Shown piece by piece: positions 11,489-20,025 of a stretch of 29,119 nt of DNA (the stretch's first letter is position 1; each line of letters starts with the position of its first letter). A program made the translations under genes and the position numbers. Origin of the DNA: a virus; the IMG/VR virus record IMGVR_UViG_3300037427_000046, positions 1 through 29,119 of that record. One strand, written 5' to 3'. Below the pieces are notes generated by a model. It searched no databases, was not told the DNA's origin, and saw only the letters and a program-made list of their open reading frames with translations.

Positions 11489-13471
11489 TTATACATTTTT
11501 ATATTTAGCAATTAACTCAGGGTTTACAAAACCGTGATCAGGCATATCGTGTGGTGCTACTGACACTTCTTTAGCATTTCTTGGCAATTTAACCCCCCTG
11601 CTTTTTGCTTCTGTTGATGTGATTATTTTGTCCGAATTTTTAGGTCTATTCCCTTCTTGTACTAGAATAACTCTGTACCACCGATGCTTACAGAGTGCGC
11701 CACCTTTCCACTTCCATATTGAGTAAGTGTTTGCACCATATTCCCCCCAGCCTGGGTTCACTTTTTTGCTACCCATAGCAATAATATCCTCTTTACGGTA
11801 TATCTTATCTGCATTAGTCATCTTTTTGCAAAAATCTCTTTCGCCTACCTTACTACCCACATATCTATACCTTACCCTGTAAATATCATCTTGATACTTT
11901 TCTTGTTTACTTCTTTGGTCTTGACCTGATTTTCTATTAGGGTAGGCTGAACCTGTACTGGCAAATTCATAGTAATCACTATTTAATTCTTTTTGAAAGT
12001 CAAAATCCTCTGCTTCATCCTCAGCATCTTGTTCCCCTAAAATCTCCCACCCTTCTGGAATATCCTCTCCAAATTCTGCTATGAATTTAGATAATTCAGT
12101 AGCTTCCTCGTGTCCATCACAAGCCATGTAGACTTTCTTGCCTTCTAATTCATGCTCATGATAACCTTCGCATCCTTTAATTTTTGCTTGTGCTTCTGCT
12201 TCAGCTATTGTGCTGAATACAGGCTGTCCATCTATCATTCCTACTTTGCTAAAGTCCTCTCTCACTTCTACATCTAATGGCTCAAGCCCAAGCTCCTCTC
12301 TGATCTCTGCCTCTGTCATTACTGCCTTCAAGTCTTGTGATGTAAAGTCTAAAGTGATAGGTTTAAGCTGTACAAAGTTAACAGGCATATCCATACTGTT
12401 AACTTGGAATATCTTTCTCAGTTGTTTTACTATCTGGTCTTGGAATGGCTTAACAACGGTATTTAAGTAAAAGTTACTAGCCGAGTTAAGTTCATCTACA
12501 TTACTGCCAAGCCCTGTATCATTCTTGATTCCCATAAGCATAGGAGATGTAACTCTATGCCCTGACAGTATATTTTGAGTTAAAAGCTCTTGTAGGGCTA
12601 AGTATTCTTTTGATAATTCACTTGTGCTTATTGGTGTTATTTCTGGAGTTCTTGTTTTATCATCTGAAAATGTTAATACAAATTTTCCTGCATTACTCGC
12701 ACCTGTAAACTTATCAGTCAAGCTTTGTTCTATTTGCATTCTCTCCTCTCTAGTTGGTACACCGTTTGCAAAGGAGATCATAAAAGAGCCAGAGAATCCG
12801 TTAGATATATTATTAAGATGGTATTCAGACACTCTAGAATCTATTAACGCCCAGTTATTACAACTAACGTAGTCAGGTGTATAATAAGAGTTCATGTTAG
12901 GACTATAAAGACCTGAGTACATTATCTGATTTGCAGATGTTCTATCATTAGCATTAAAAGCAGGAACGTAATAAGGCTTATTCTGTCTAGTATTTGTCCA
13001 GTCAGCACTTATGTAGTAACCCCTTGTCTTTCCAAATTCATCAGGTCTAGCACATCTTATCTTAGAAACATCCACATGATAGATTTCAGCAATTTGAGTC
13101 CTGTCTTTACTCCAAACTATATTAAGAGCAAAAGCTCCCTGTAATTTAAAATCAAAAGCTACCTTTTTTATTACTTCATGTAAGCTTTCATTCCCATTAA
13201 CTCTATTGATAAAATTCTCTAGCTTTACTCTAGCTTCTAGATCTCTTTCATCCTCATTCTCTATTATAAGAGCTTCCCCTGCGATCATTTCGCTAGTGGC
13301 GTTGATAATTGCAGCAGAGATACTACTAGAATAATACAAGTCTATAAGGAACTGAGGGTATAAATTTTTCCAGTCATCTGTTCCGTATTCTATCCAATCT
13401 CTACCCCTTACTTCTTGAACCGTTGGAGATGTGCTAGTTGATAATTCAATGTTAATTATATTGTCTTTCAT
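11489..13471 (-). CDS. Portal protein with long C-terminal extension
   Basis: A 660-residue protein. Residues ~1-410 resemble tailed-phage portals: WIEYGTDDWKNLYPQFLIDL (26-45), YYSSSISAAIINATSEMIAG, a DPKTEIVSKI-like segment (QIAEIYHVDVSKIRCARPDE, 126-145), and the clip/stem region with LSGHRVTSPMLMGI (302-315) and FYLNTVVKPFQDQIVKQL (334-351). After it come a Cys/His patch (C434, H438, H440, C451, H454), an acidic linker (480-500) and a separate C-terminal domain (505-660) with YRVRYRYVGSK, ERDFCKKM, YRKEDIIAMG, YSIWKWKGGALCKHRWYR. The extra domain recalls C-terminal domains on other Bacteroidetes phage structural proteins; its function is unknown. The portal would form the packaging vertex. 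Confidence 0.82.
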   Translation of the reverse strand: MKDNIINIELSTSTSPTVQEVRGRDWIEYGTDDWKNLYPQFLIDLYYSSSISAAIINATSEMIAGEALIIENEDERDLEARVKLENFINRVNGNESLHEVIKKVAFDFKLQGAFALNIVWSKDRTQIAEIYHVDVSKIRCARPDEFGKTRGYYISADWTNTRQNKPYYVPAFNANDRTSANQIMYSGLYSPNMNSYYTPDYVSCNNWALIDSRVSEYHLNNISNGFSGSFMISFANGVPTREERMQIEQSLTDKFTGASNAGKFVLTFSDDKTRTPEITPISTSELSKEYLALQELLTQNILSGHRVTSPMLMGIKNDTGLGSNVDELNSASNFYLNTVVKPFQDQIVKQLRKIFQVNSMDMPVNFVQLKPITLDFTSQDLKAVMTEAEIREELGLEPLDVEVREDFSKVGMIDGQPVFSTIAEAEAQAKIKGCEGYHEHELEGKKVYMACDGHEEATELSKFIAEFGEDIPEGWEILGEQDAEDEAEDFDFQKELNSDYYEFASTGSAYPNRKSGQDQRSKQEKYQDDIYRVRYRYVGSKVGERDFCKKMTNADKIYRKEDIIAMGSKKVNPGWGEYGANTYSIWKWKGGALCKHRWYRVILVQEGNRPKNSDKIITSTEAKSRGVKLPRNAKEVSVAPHDMPDHGFVNPELIAKYKNV

Positions 13472-13692
13472 ATTTCTAATTCTTTAGACCATTCATCACT
13501 TTTCATTATTGGTAAGATTTCAGAATGAGTATGTTGTTGCAAACCTACTAAAAAATCAGGAGTTTCCCCTTCAAATTTTAGAACTGTTTTAGTTCCATTA
13601 ACTGAAAGCCTTAATGTATCAACACTATCCTCTAGCACTTGCGTAAAGTCTATTGTGTCTACATTTTCCATATTATAAATTACATATTTCAT
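13468..13692 (-). CDS. Small structural-region protein, unknown
   Basis: A 74-residue acidic protein with the start placed at MKYVIYNMENVDTIDF. This ATG follows an A-rich ACTAAAA leader, 10 bases after the LamG stop. A longer frame would start at 13713 inside the LamG gene. It has alternating beta-like segments and HTHSEILPIMKSDEW near the end, with no known family. It overlaps the portal start by 4 bases, so it is probably co-expressed with portal and may be a minor virion protein. Confidence 0.6.
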   Translation of the reverse strand: MKYVIYNMENVDTIDFTQVLEDSVDTLRLSVNGTKTVLKFEGETPDFLVGLQQHTHSEILPIMKSDEWSKELEI

Positions 13693-13702
13693 TTTTAGTG
13701 TT

Positions 13703-14488
13703 TTAAGGTACATTCGCTACTATATCTCCAGAAGCCATGTTAGTCATTGTAGCATTGTTGCTGTTAGTACTCTGATCTATAATTGTAGGATAAGCAGCAG
13801 TTCCATTTGGATCTCCCATTCTCCACCAGCCTATTAATCCAGATTCTCCTGATAAGTTTGTTGGTTCACCACTATTATATATTGCTGTAATAGTACCACT
13901 AGAAAGCTCTTTATTCCACATACTAGCTTCATCTAAATTCCCTGTAAAATTATAGCTATCGAGTAACATCCCTACCTTTAAAGGGTAAGCTGTATTCTCC
14001 ATAGCAACATACGCTCCACTTCCTATTGTTCCTGATGCTCTTGTTAGAGTTTGATTTACACCGTTAATGTAAATTGTCTGACCTGTATTTGCTCCGCTAC
14101 CATCATAAGTAGCAGCAATATGTGTCCATGATCCCTGAGTAGAAGTTAGCGTAGCATTTGTGTAAGAATAAACATATCCCCCAGTACTCTCATCCCACAA
14201 AGTGAAGTACAGTTTATCATTACCACCGATATACAAATAATACTCTCTTTCTGCGCTTACAGTACCAGTTTTAGTAATTACACCACTACTTGTTACATCT
14301 GGGCTATTATACCATATAGACAAAGAGAAAGGAGTGTCAGCACTTCCATTACCAAAAGAAAAAGTATTAGAATCTCCTAAGTTTAAATAGTCATCAGTAC
14401 CATCAAATTCAATAGAATATCCATTAGTAAATGAAGTTCCCTGATTATTAGATGAACACAAGCTTTGCCCTAGTTTTAGTACTTTCAT
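13703..14488 (-). CDS. LamG/concanavalin-like jelly-roll protein
   Basis: A 261-residue protein with a LamG-type jelly-roll: YSIEFDGTDDYLNLGDS (24-40), FSLSIWYNSPD, SWTHIAATYDGSG, TIYINGVNQT, GNLDEASMWNKELSSGTI and GLIGWWRMGD near 217-226. Such domains bind carbohydrates or glycans. In a virion it would decorate the capsid or tail and help attach to polysaccharide at the host surface. It sits among head genes rather than tail genes, so a capsid decoration role is as likely as a fibre role. Cys and signal-peptide features are not evident. Confidence 0.8.
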   Translation of the reverse strand: MKVLKLGQSLCSSNNQGTSFTNGYSIEFDGTDDYLNLGDSNTFSFGNGSADTPFSLSIWYNSPDVTSSGVITKTGTVSAEREYYLYIGGNDKLYFTLWDESTGGYVYSYTNATLTSTQGSWTHIAATYDGSGANTGQTIYINGVNQTLTRASGTIGSGAYVAMENTAYPLKVGMLLDSYNFTGNLDEASMWNKELSSGTITAIYNSGEPTNLSGESGLIGWWRMGDPNGTAAYPTIIDQSTNSNNATMTNMASGDIVANVP

Positions 14489-14490
14489 GC

Positions 14491-14766
14491 TTATGTAGTT
14501 ACACCTTCATGATAACCTATACCAACGCCGCTAGTTAGCTGTATCTGTGTTATATTCATAAATATTGTAGTTCCTGCTGCCATTGTCTTTTCATGTAGAG
14601 CAGATTCTCCTGTGGCATCTGCCGCAGTTATTGTTAAGATAACACTTTCAACAGGAAAGAAAACGCAGTACCAGTCTTTGCTTGTTTGGTTAGCTGTTGT
14701 AAAGACTTCTGTTCCACCATTTTTTCCTAGTTGTTCTGTTAATAGTTGTTGTACGTTTTCTATCAT
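14491..14766 (-). CDS. Small structural-region protein, unknown
   Basis: A 91-residue protein with beta-strand-like segments (WYCVFFPVESVILTITAADA; TIFMNITQIQLTSGVGIGYH) and a helical N-terminus (IENVQQLLTEQLGKNG). Size and composition recall small decoration or head-completion proteins. No family recognised. It is separated by 2 bases from the LamG gene and shares its operon. Confidence 0.58.
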   Translation of the reverse strand: MIENVQQLLTEQLGKNGGTEVFTTANQTSKDWYCVFFPVESVILTITAADATGESALHEKTMAAGTTIFMNITQIQLTSGVGIGYHEGVTT

Positions 14767-14778
14767 TTTAATTGTTTT

Positions 14779-15264
14779 TTATTGTCCGTAATATATATAG
14801 TTAGTGCCACCTGTTGGCTCTTGCCTTTGAGTGTACTGAACTTGTGCAGTTCCTGACTTATCAGCAACATACATTTTTCCTTTGGTTACAAGCCCTTGAA
14901 CCACCCCATGAGTAGGTCCTACTGGTAATACATCATTCTCTGTTACAGGTGCATTTCCTGTGCTTATAGCGACTGCTCCAGTCCAGCTTACCTCATAGAC
15001 TTCATATTTCCAATATCCTGCTGGTTTAAAGTCTATCTTGCCTGTATAAACGTCAGTAGTTCTTGCACTATAATCAAATACAAACTTAGTGTATCTATCA
15101 TAGATCAAATGCTCAGTAGAATAAGCATATTGAATTGACTTATCCATGTCATTACTAAACTTTACTAAGTGCCTAATCTTGTCAGAACCAACCGAAGTAT
15201 CTATGCGATTATCCTCAGTTTGTAAGTAAGTAGTCAGGTTAGTTTCTGTGATTGCTTGTATCAT
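14779..15264 (-). CDS. Structural-region protein, unknown
   Basis: A 161-residue, beta-rich protein (YSTEHLIYDRYTKFVFDYS; DVYTGKIDFKPAGYWKYEVY; GLVTKGKMYVADKSGTAQV). Proteins of this sort follow the capsid and tail genes in several Bacteroidetes phages, but I know no assigned function. It is the first gene after the terminator at 15311-15329. A TTCTATTATATA motif lies only 4 bases before its ATG, which suggests it begins a new transcription unit. Confidence 0.62.
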   Translation of the reverse strand: MIQAITETNLTTYLQTEDNRIDTSVGSDKIRHLVKFSNDMDKSIQYAYSTEHLIYDRYTKFVFDYSARTTDVYTGKIDFKPAGYWKYEVYEVSWTGAVAISTGNAPVTENDVLPVGPTHGVVQGLVTKGKMYVADKSGTAQVQYTQRQEPTGGTNYIYYGQ

Positions 15265-15268
15265 CTAC

Positions 15269-15280
15269 TATATAATAGAA
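15269..15280 (-). promoter_or_regulatory. Recurrent TTCTATTATATA motif after the terminator
   Basis: An exact copy of the 12-mer, between the terminator (15311-15329) and the ATG at 15264. The terminator-motif-gene order suggests re-initiation of transcription here. Confidence 0.55.
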
Positions 15281-15310
15281 AAGTGCTGATTTTATTTGGA
15301 ATAAAAGAAA

Positions 15311-15329
15311 AGAGGGCATTAAGCCCTCT
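15311..15329 (-). terminator. Rho-independent terminator after the putative major tail protein
   Basis: The minus strand shows AGAGGGC-TTAAT-GCCCTCT, a perfect 7-bp GC-rich stem with a 5-base loop, followed by TTTTCTTTTATT. It lies ~30 bp after the stop of the gene ending at 15362. Confidence 0.85.
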
Positions 15330-15361
15330 AATCAAAGAATATATGAAAACTACTAATTATT

Positions 15362-15943
15362 TTAAGAAGTTGTCGGGAAAGTTCCTGCTTCATTGATGAA
15401 CCCACTTTGATCCCAAGGATTTGTAGTATAGTCCTCTAAGAAAGCAAAAGGAATTGCTTCTAGGCCATCAAAGGTAAGAGTGTAACCATTACGATCTCCG
15501 AATGCTGCTCCGCTATCCATTGTTCCTGCATTTAATTCTAATCCATTAGCCATTCCTAATGCAATAAACACATCGTGTCCATTGGCTAGTTGTTGATTTA
15601 ATTGTGCAAAAATTCTTACTTTACTTTTTCCTAATAGCTTAATCTCGTTCTGATCCTCTTTAGTCAGACGGTTAAGTATAATATTTACTGTAGGAGTGTA
15701 AAAAATCGTGCCATTTTCTCTAGATCCAGTAATAGTATCAGTAATACTAGCCACACCTAAAGGCATGACATATTCATAAATCGTAGTAGCATTCCAATCA
15801 ATCGCATCAATTTCTAATGGATTTGATCCATCATAAGTATAAGACACATCCTCATCATATACTGAGAAAAATATTTTTTTTACTCCACCGCTAATTCTAT
15901 TACAATCAAGTCCTCTACCTCGTGTAAGTGCTGTACATGCCAT
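15362..15943 (-). CDS. Putative major tail (tube) protein
   Basis: A 193-residue beta-rich protein (GGVKKIFFSVYDEDVSYTYD; YEYVMPLGVASITDTITGS; YTPTVNIILNRLTKEDQNEI; YTLTFDGLEAIPFAFLED) of the kind annotated as major tail protein in flavobacterial phages. It stands directly after the major capsid gene with its own strong leader (AAAAAATAAAATAAAATG) and is followed by a terminator, as expected for a highly expressed tube subunit. A second hairpin separates it from the capsid gene. The assignment is from sequence feel and position, not a definite motif. Confidence 0.62.
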   Translation of the reverse strand: MACTALTRGRGLDCNRISGGVKKIFFSVYDEDVSYTYDGSNPLEIDAIDWNATTIYEYVMPLGVASITDTITGSRENGTIFYTPTVNIILNRLTKEDQNEIKLLGKSKVRIFAQLNQQLANGHDVFIALGMANGLELNAGTMDSGAAFGDRNGYTLTFDGLEAIPFAFLEDYTTNPWDQSGFINEAGTFPTTS

Positions 15944-15965
15944 TTTATTTTATTTTTTAAGGTTA

Positions 15966-15997
15966 AAGGAGCAGAGGTTTTTACACCCCTGCTTCTT
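15966..15997 (-). terminator. Hairpin between capsid and putative tail-tube genes (possible partial terminator)
   Basis: On the minus strand AAGAAGCAGGGGT and ACCTCTGCTCCTT pair into a 13-bp stem with one mismatch and one G-U pair around a GTAAAA loop. No long T-run follows, so it may be an attenuator or an RNA-stabilising/processing element that sets the capsid-to-tail expression ratio. Confidence 0.45.
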
Positions 15998-16009
15998 GAA
16001 TTAAGTTAA

Positions 16010-16927
16010 TTATGACTGTCTAACAATATCAGCTCCAACTCCAGTCTGAACAGCTCCAGAATATCTAGCTACTACTCTCACGTTGTCACTCCCATCCAAT
16101 AAACTCATATCCATTAATTGGATTCTAGTTGCATCAGAAAGTAAGTCAGTTCCAAAGAATAAATTAGACTTTTCTGCCGCTACCACTTGGTTGTCAACCA
16201 TCCCAGGACAAACTGCAATTTTATAACCTTCGAATACAGGCTCATAGTCTCCATTCATGTTATAAGCGTTTACATATCCTAAAGTCGATACAGCAGACAC
16301 ATAGAAAGCGTAAGTCTTAGCATTCATGTAAATATGCAAGTCCTCTTTTCTTAATACAGGAGATATGTTAGCTGCCATGTCAGCAGTTAAAGTTTGTAAG
16401 TTAGCTATGATGTTAGCTGCTGTATAAGCACCAGAAGCTGATGATTGGATTACTGTTGCATCTACTCCAGGTAGAAGGTAACCAGTTGCGGTTCCTAAGA
16501 AACCAGCGAACTCTCCATTAGTTGCAGCAACACCACTCCATATAGAGTTTTCAGTTGCTTGTGCTATAATTTCCCCCATATAAGAGATTACGTAGTCCTC
16601 AAAAGATACTGGTGGCATAGCACCTGCACCAGCTCTCATTTCTAACGCTTCCCAAGATGTAAGTAAAGTTTTCTTACAAAGGTCAATGTTGATTTGTAGG
16701 TTCTTAGGTTCTAATACTTTTTCAGTTAAAGCTAAAGTTCCGTGATCAGTAAAGTCACAAGTAGCATCTCTTACCACTGTACTTCCTGCCATTCTTTGAA
16801 TATTAGACTTATACTTAACATTTTCCATAGTTGTTAAATAGTCTAATGATGTTGCTTGTTTAAGTGCTGCCGAGATGTAGAATCCAGCCGCCTTCCCAGC
16901 AAAATTTGATGTTACATTAAATGCCAT
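16010..16927 (-). CDS. Major capsid protein
   Basis: A 305-residue protein fitting a HK97-fold capsid subunit: an N-terminal arm (KAAGFYISAALKQATSLDYL), a long central helix with SFEDYVISYMGEIIAQATEN (107-126), the HIYMNAKTYAFYVSAVSTLG beta/alpha segment, EPVFEGYKIAVCPGM and a C-terminal beta region RVVARYSGAVQTGVGADIV. It follows the protease and scaffold genes, the usual order, and has a clear A-rich leader (AACTAAAAAAAATG). It would build the icosahedral head. Identification is by overall pattern and neighbours. Confidence 0.82.
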   Translation of the reverse strand: MAFNVTSNFAGKAAGFYISAALKQATSLDYLTTMENVKYKSNIQRMAGSTVVRDATCDFTDHGTLALTEKVLEPKNLQINIDLCKKTLLTSWEALEMRAGAGAMPPVSFEDYVISYMGEIIAQATENSIWSGVAATNGEFAGFLGTATGYLLPGVDATVIQSSASGAYTAANIIANLQTLTADMAANISPVLRKEDLHIYMNAKTYAFYVSAVSTLGYVNAYNMNGDYEPVFEGYKIAVCPGMVDNQVVAAEKSNLFFGTDLLSDATRIQLMDMSLLDGSDNVRVVARYSGAVQTGVGADIVRQS

Positions 16928-16953
16928 TTTTTTTAGTTTTTAAGTTATTATTT

Positions 16954-17655
16954 TTATTTATTTAAATCGTGTAAAAATTTAGCTCTACTGTCTAGCTTTC
17001 TGTAATCTTTTCTTGATAACACAGGTCTATCAGCACTAAATTTGTTAGTATTAACTGGTGCATCAGCAGGACTTTCTGCTAATTCAGTTTTTAATTTTTC
17101 ATTCTCAGCTTTCAATTTTTCAATTTCATCCTCTGCTGAAAATTCAACTACCTCAGTAGTCTTTATAGTTTTAGGATTTGTAGATGGTTCTGCTGCTTCC
17201 TCAGACATTTCCTCAACATCATCATCTCCACCTACCTTGTCTCTTTTAAGATCAGCTACTGCATCCTCTAAGTTTTTGATACGTTTCTCCATACCAGCCC
17301 AGTCATATACTGCCGCTTCATCATCCTCAGCTAATTCAGTATTCTCAGCTTCATCAGATAATTCAGTTTCATCAGATGCTTCAACCTCCTCCTCAGTTTC
17401 TGATTCGATTACTTCAGCAACAATACCTTCAGTTTCCACACGAAAGCTTACTCCATCCTCAGTTTTATACGTGCCAACTGGTAATAGTATTGTAGTGCCA
17501 TCCTCAGTAAGGACTGATATGTCCACCCCTGATTCTAGTTCCTCAGCAGTAGAAACGAAAATAGTTCCATCCTCGCTTTTAGACTGCCAAGCCAATGTAA
17601 TTTCTTTTTCTTTGTTTAGCCCTAAAGCTATTAGTATTTGTTCTTTAATATCCAT
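16954..17655 (-). CDS. Putative scaffold protein (acidic, coiled-coil)
   Basis: A 233-residue, strongly acidic protein. Residues 1-80 form a beta-like domain (TIFVSTAEELESGVDISVLT). Residues 81-115 are nearly all acidic. Two coiled-coil helices follow, WAGMEKRIKNLEDAVADLKR (119-138) and EDEIEKLKAENEKLKTEL (175-192). A basic C-terminus (SRKDYRKLDSRAKFLHDLNK) could bind capsid subunits. Acidic body, coiled coils and a basic tail between protease and capsid genes are the marks of a phage scaffold. A TTCTATTATATA motif lies 20 bases before its ATG. Confidence 0.75.
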   Translation of the reverse strand: MDIKEQILIALGLNKEKEITLAWQSKSEDGTIFVSTAEELESGVDISVLTEDGTTILLPVGTYKTEDGVSFRVETEGIVAEVIESETEEEVEASDETELSDEAENTELAEDDEAAVYDWAGMEKRIKNLEDAVADLKRDKVGGDDDVEEMSEEAAEPSTNPKTIKTTEVVEFSAEDEIEKLKAENEKLKTELAESPADAPVNTNKFSADRPVLSRKDYRKLDSRAKFLHDLNK

Positions 17656-17675
17656 GATTTCTTTTTTAGGTTCAT

Positions 17676-17687
17676 TATATAATAGAA
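17676..17687 (-). promoter_or_regulatory. Recurrent TTCTATTATATA motif before the scaffold gene
   Basis: An exact copy, starting directly after the protease stop codon and ending 20 bp before the scaffold ATG. Confidence 0.5.
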
Positions 17688-18410
17688 TTACTTTGATTCT
17701 GTTTGATTTTCACGTATTATCTCATTTAAAGCAGATAATATCTCTTGATCTGTTGGCTGTCTTTCTGACATCTTTTCCATACGATCAGTAAAGTAACCTT
17801 CAATGCTTAGACCTTTCAAAGAGCCATCCTTAACTTTAGCCCAGAGTTCATCATTGTTTATTTTCATAGAAACCATCCATGTGCCTTTTGGTAAATCGTA
17901 GCCAAAAAGTCTAGACTTGTCCATTTTAGGATCCTCTATGATCCAAGATTCAACTGTTAAAACACCAGATACTCTATCTTGATGCTCATAAGTTGCTTTG
18001 TGATGATTGTTATGTTTTAAATATAACTCAGATGCTTGTCTAACAGTTTCAGGGCTAAAGTAAACGTAGTATTCTGAATCTGTATTTGGATCGTATCTAA
18101 AAATATTCTTGTTAGGGATAAGCGCAGGAGATAATAAGCATTTTTTCTCATCATCTACTTTAGCAAAAGTCAAGTTATTCTTTTCTTTTCCAAAGTAAAC
18201 GAAGTCCTGTTCTATGGCTGGTGCTGCAACTAAACTTATAGCATCAATTGCCAATTCTTGAGAACTTTCATCTATGACTAATTCTTTTATAGATGTGGTC
18301 TTTTCGTAATAGTCTTTATTAGCAGCTTCACATTCAGCTATTGTTTCATATTCACAGCTTCCTGTTTCTCCCCACTTTACATTTCCGTCTTTACATTTTT
18401 TACAAGGCAT
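17688..18410 (-). CDS. XkdF-like prohead protease
   Basis: A 240-residue protein matching the XkdF-type phage serine protease: LVAAPAIEQDFVYFG (60-74), LIPNKNIFRYDP, YYVYFSPETVRQASELYLKH (114-133), H143 in YEHQ, VESWIIEDPKMDKSRLFG, LPKGTWMVSMKINND (173-187) and KGLSIEGYF with the likely catalytic serine S202. It would mature the prohead. The N-terminus carries an extra Cys-rich segment (CKKCKDGN, TGSCEYETIAECEAAN). It starts directly after a TTCTATTATATA-like motif and stands immediately before scaffold and capsid. Confidence 0.88.
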   Translation of the reverse strand: MPCKKCKDGNVKWGETGSCEYETIAECEAANKDYYEKTTSIKELVIDESSQELAIDAISLVAAPAIEQDFVYFGKEKNNLTFAKVDDEKKCLLSPALIPNKNIFRYDPNTDSEYYVYFSPETVRQASELYLKHNNHHKATYEHQDRVSGVLTVESWIIEDPKMDKSRLFGYDLPKGTWMVSMKINNDELWAKVKDGSLKGLSIEGYFTDRMEKMSERQPTDQEILSALNEIIRENQTESK

Positions 18411-18412
18411 AT

Positions 18413-18424
18413 TATATAATAGAT
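18413..18424 (-). promoter_or_regulatory. Recurrent TTCTATTATATA-like motif before the protease gene
   Basis: Reads ATCTATTATATA (11 of 12 matches), ending 2 bases before the protease ATG. Confidence 0.5.
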
Positions 18425-18440
18425 TTAATTAATATTTATT

Positions 18441-20021
18441 TTATATTGTAGCTCTCCTTCTAATGGTAGCTAATTTATCTTGGTTATTCGTTATGTCATC
18501 ACTTACTACATAGGCTTGTACTGGCTCTGGCTTAACCCCACCTGTTAATTCAAAAGATCCCCCCATTGTCTGAGGTGCAGGGCCTTGTGCATTTGCGGTA
18601 GGTACTGATCCACCACCCCCACCACCAGGAACTGGAGTAGACATTATTTTCTTAACATTAGCTAATCCCTGTACAATAATAGCTGCACCTGTAACAAAGC
18701 CCAGAGTACCCCCCTGCTTAAATGCCTTATTAGCACCTGCATAAGTGTCCATAATTGCTTGTGCTACTGCAAGTTCTTTGCTTTCTCCTGCTAAACTCAT
18801 TAAAGCTCCTGCTAATTGTGAGTATGCACCAAGCTGTGTGGCTACATTTTCTGCAACCACCATAGATTTTTGTCTTTCAAATTCTTTTGTTATAGCAGTT
18901 GTTTCCATTCCTGACTTTCTAGCCATATCTAGCTTTAACTTGTAAGCAGCATCTAGCTCCTCTAACTCTCTTTCTAGACCTGACATACCTTCTGCTCTTA
19001 TTTCATTTTGAGATTCTAGTAATTCTTTATTTAAAGCTACTTCATTAGTTTTTTGCTCTGATAATTGCCCTGTGATAGTTTCCTCTAATTCAAGCATAGC
19101 AACTTTCTGTTCCTCTAATGCAATCCAATTTTCCTCACTAGCATTTATATCATATTGAGCTTGTGCAGCATCTATTTGAGTTTGAACTTGCTCTTTTTGT
19201 AGTTTTTGTTGTTCAGCTAAAATCTTATCAAGTTCTTTATTGGCTTCAATTCTTTCTGCAAAAGTCTTAGTTTCATCATCTCTTATTTGTCTTTGTACCT
19301 CTGCATCTTTTAAGTATTGAGCATTTAATCTAGCAAACTCTACTGCTGCTCTGTTTGCTGCTTTAGTTGTTTCTGTGATTGACTTTGCCTGATCTACTGT
19401 ACTTTTCGTGTAATCTATTACAGCAGCTGTTCCCTCTTTTACTGTTTTAGTCAGCTTATCAACGCTATTATCTACACCAGTCCAAGTATCTACCATTTCT
19501 TTTCCTGCGTTTACAGCTTCATCTTTAGCTGCTGCAAATTCTCCCTTAAATAAATGTCCGATAGCTTTACCTAAATGACCAATGACATCTAAAAAAGACA
19601 TCATTCTTTCAATTAAATTATCTTTGATAGCATTTGCAAAGTCTGTTAGAGCTTCTTTTGGATTTTCAAAAATATCTTTGAACCATCCTGTAACCTTGCC
19701 AACATTATTGCTTATAAAAGTAAATAAATCATTAAACGCTATTTCTAAAGCTGTCATAGCAGTATTGAAAGTATCAACTACTTTTTGGTTTTTACTAAAT
19801 ACTTCCATGAGTTTAGCAAGTAAAGCTACTGCTAAACCAATCCCTGCTGCTTTTAATGCAGTACCAATGCCTTTAATTGCTGTTCCCATACCCTTAAAGC
19901 CCTTTGTACCTTTATCTGTTGCTGGTTCTATCTTTTTTGTTTCTTTTACTAAACCTTTTACATCTTTAGTAACATCTCCAACATTTGCATCTATTTTAAA
20001 ACTTAACTCTGTATCTGCCAT
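18441..20021 (-). CDS. Tail tape measure protein
   Basis: A 526-residue, largely helical protein. It has an N-terminal glycine-rich/hydrophobic segment (GTAIKGIGTALKAAGIGLAV, about 47-66), a long charged coiled-coil region (about 215-400), a second hydrophobic section (LGAYSQLAGALMSLAG and FVTGAAIIVQGLANV) and a Gly-rich tail (PVPGGGGGGSVP). This is typical of tape measure proteins, which set tail length and enter the cell during DNA injection. By the usual ~0.15 nm per residue rule the tail would be about 80 nm. It is the last tail gene before the head block, which is unusual. Confidence 0.87.
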   Translation of the reverse strand: MADTELSFKIDANVGDVTKDVKGLVKETKKIEPATDKGTKGFKGMGTAIKGIGTALKAAGIGLAVALLAKLMEVFSKNQKVVDTFNTAMTALEIAFNDLFTFISNNVGKVTGWFKDIFENPKEALTDFANAIKDNLIERMMSFLDVIGHLGKAIGHLFKGEFAAAKDEAVNAGKEMVDTWTGVDNSVDKLTKTVKEGTAAVIDYTKSTVDQAKSITETTKAANRAAVEFARLNAQYLKDAEVQRQIRDDETKTFAERIEANKELDKILAEQQKLQKEQVQTQIDAAQAQYDINASEENWIALEEQKVAMLELEETITGQLSEQKTNEVALNKELLESQNEIRAEGMSGLERELEELDAAYKLKLDMARKSGMETTAITKEFERQKSMVVAENVATQLGAYSQLAGALMSLAGESKELAVAQAIMDTYAGANKAFKQGGTLGFVTGAAIIVQGLANVKKIMSTPVPGGGGGGSVPTANAQGPAPQTMGGSFELTGGVKPEPVQAYVVSDDITNNQDKLATIRRRATI

Positions 20022-20025
20022 AATT

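Noticed and set aside
17042-17791. Long plus-strand frame (249 codons) opposite the scaffold gene
   Set aside because: It is serine-rich low-complexity translation of the antisense of an acidic GA-rich gene. It crosses a gene boundary and there is no other plus-strand gene in the genome.
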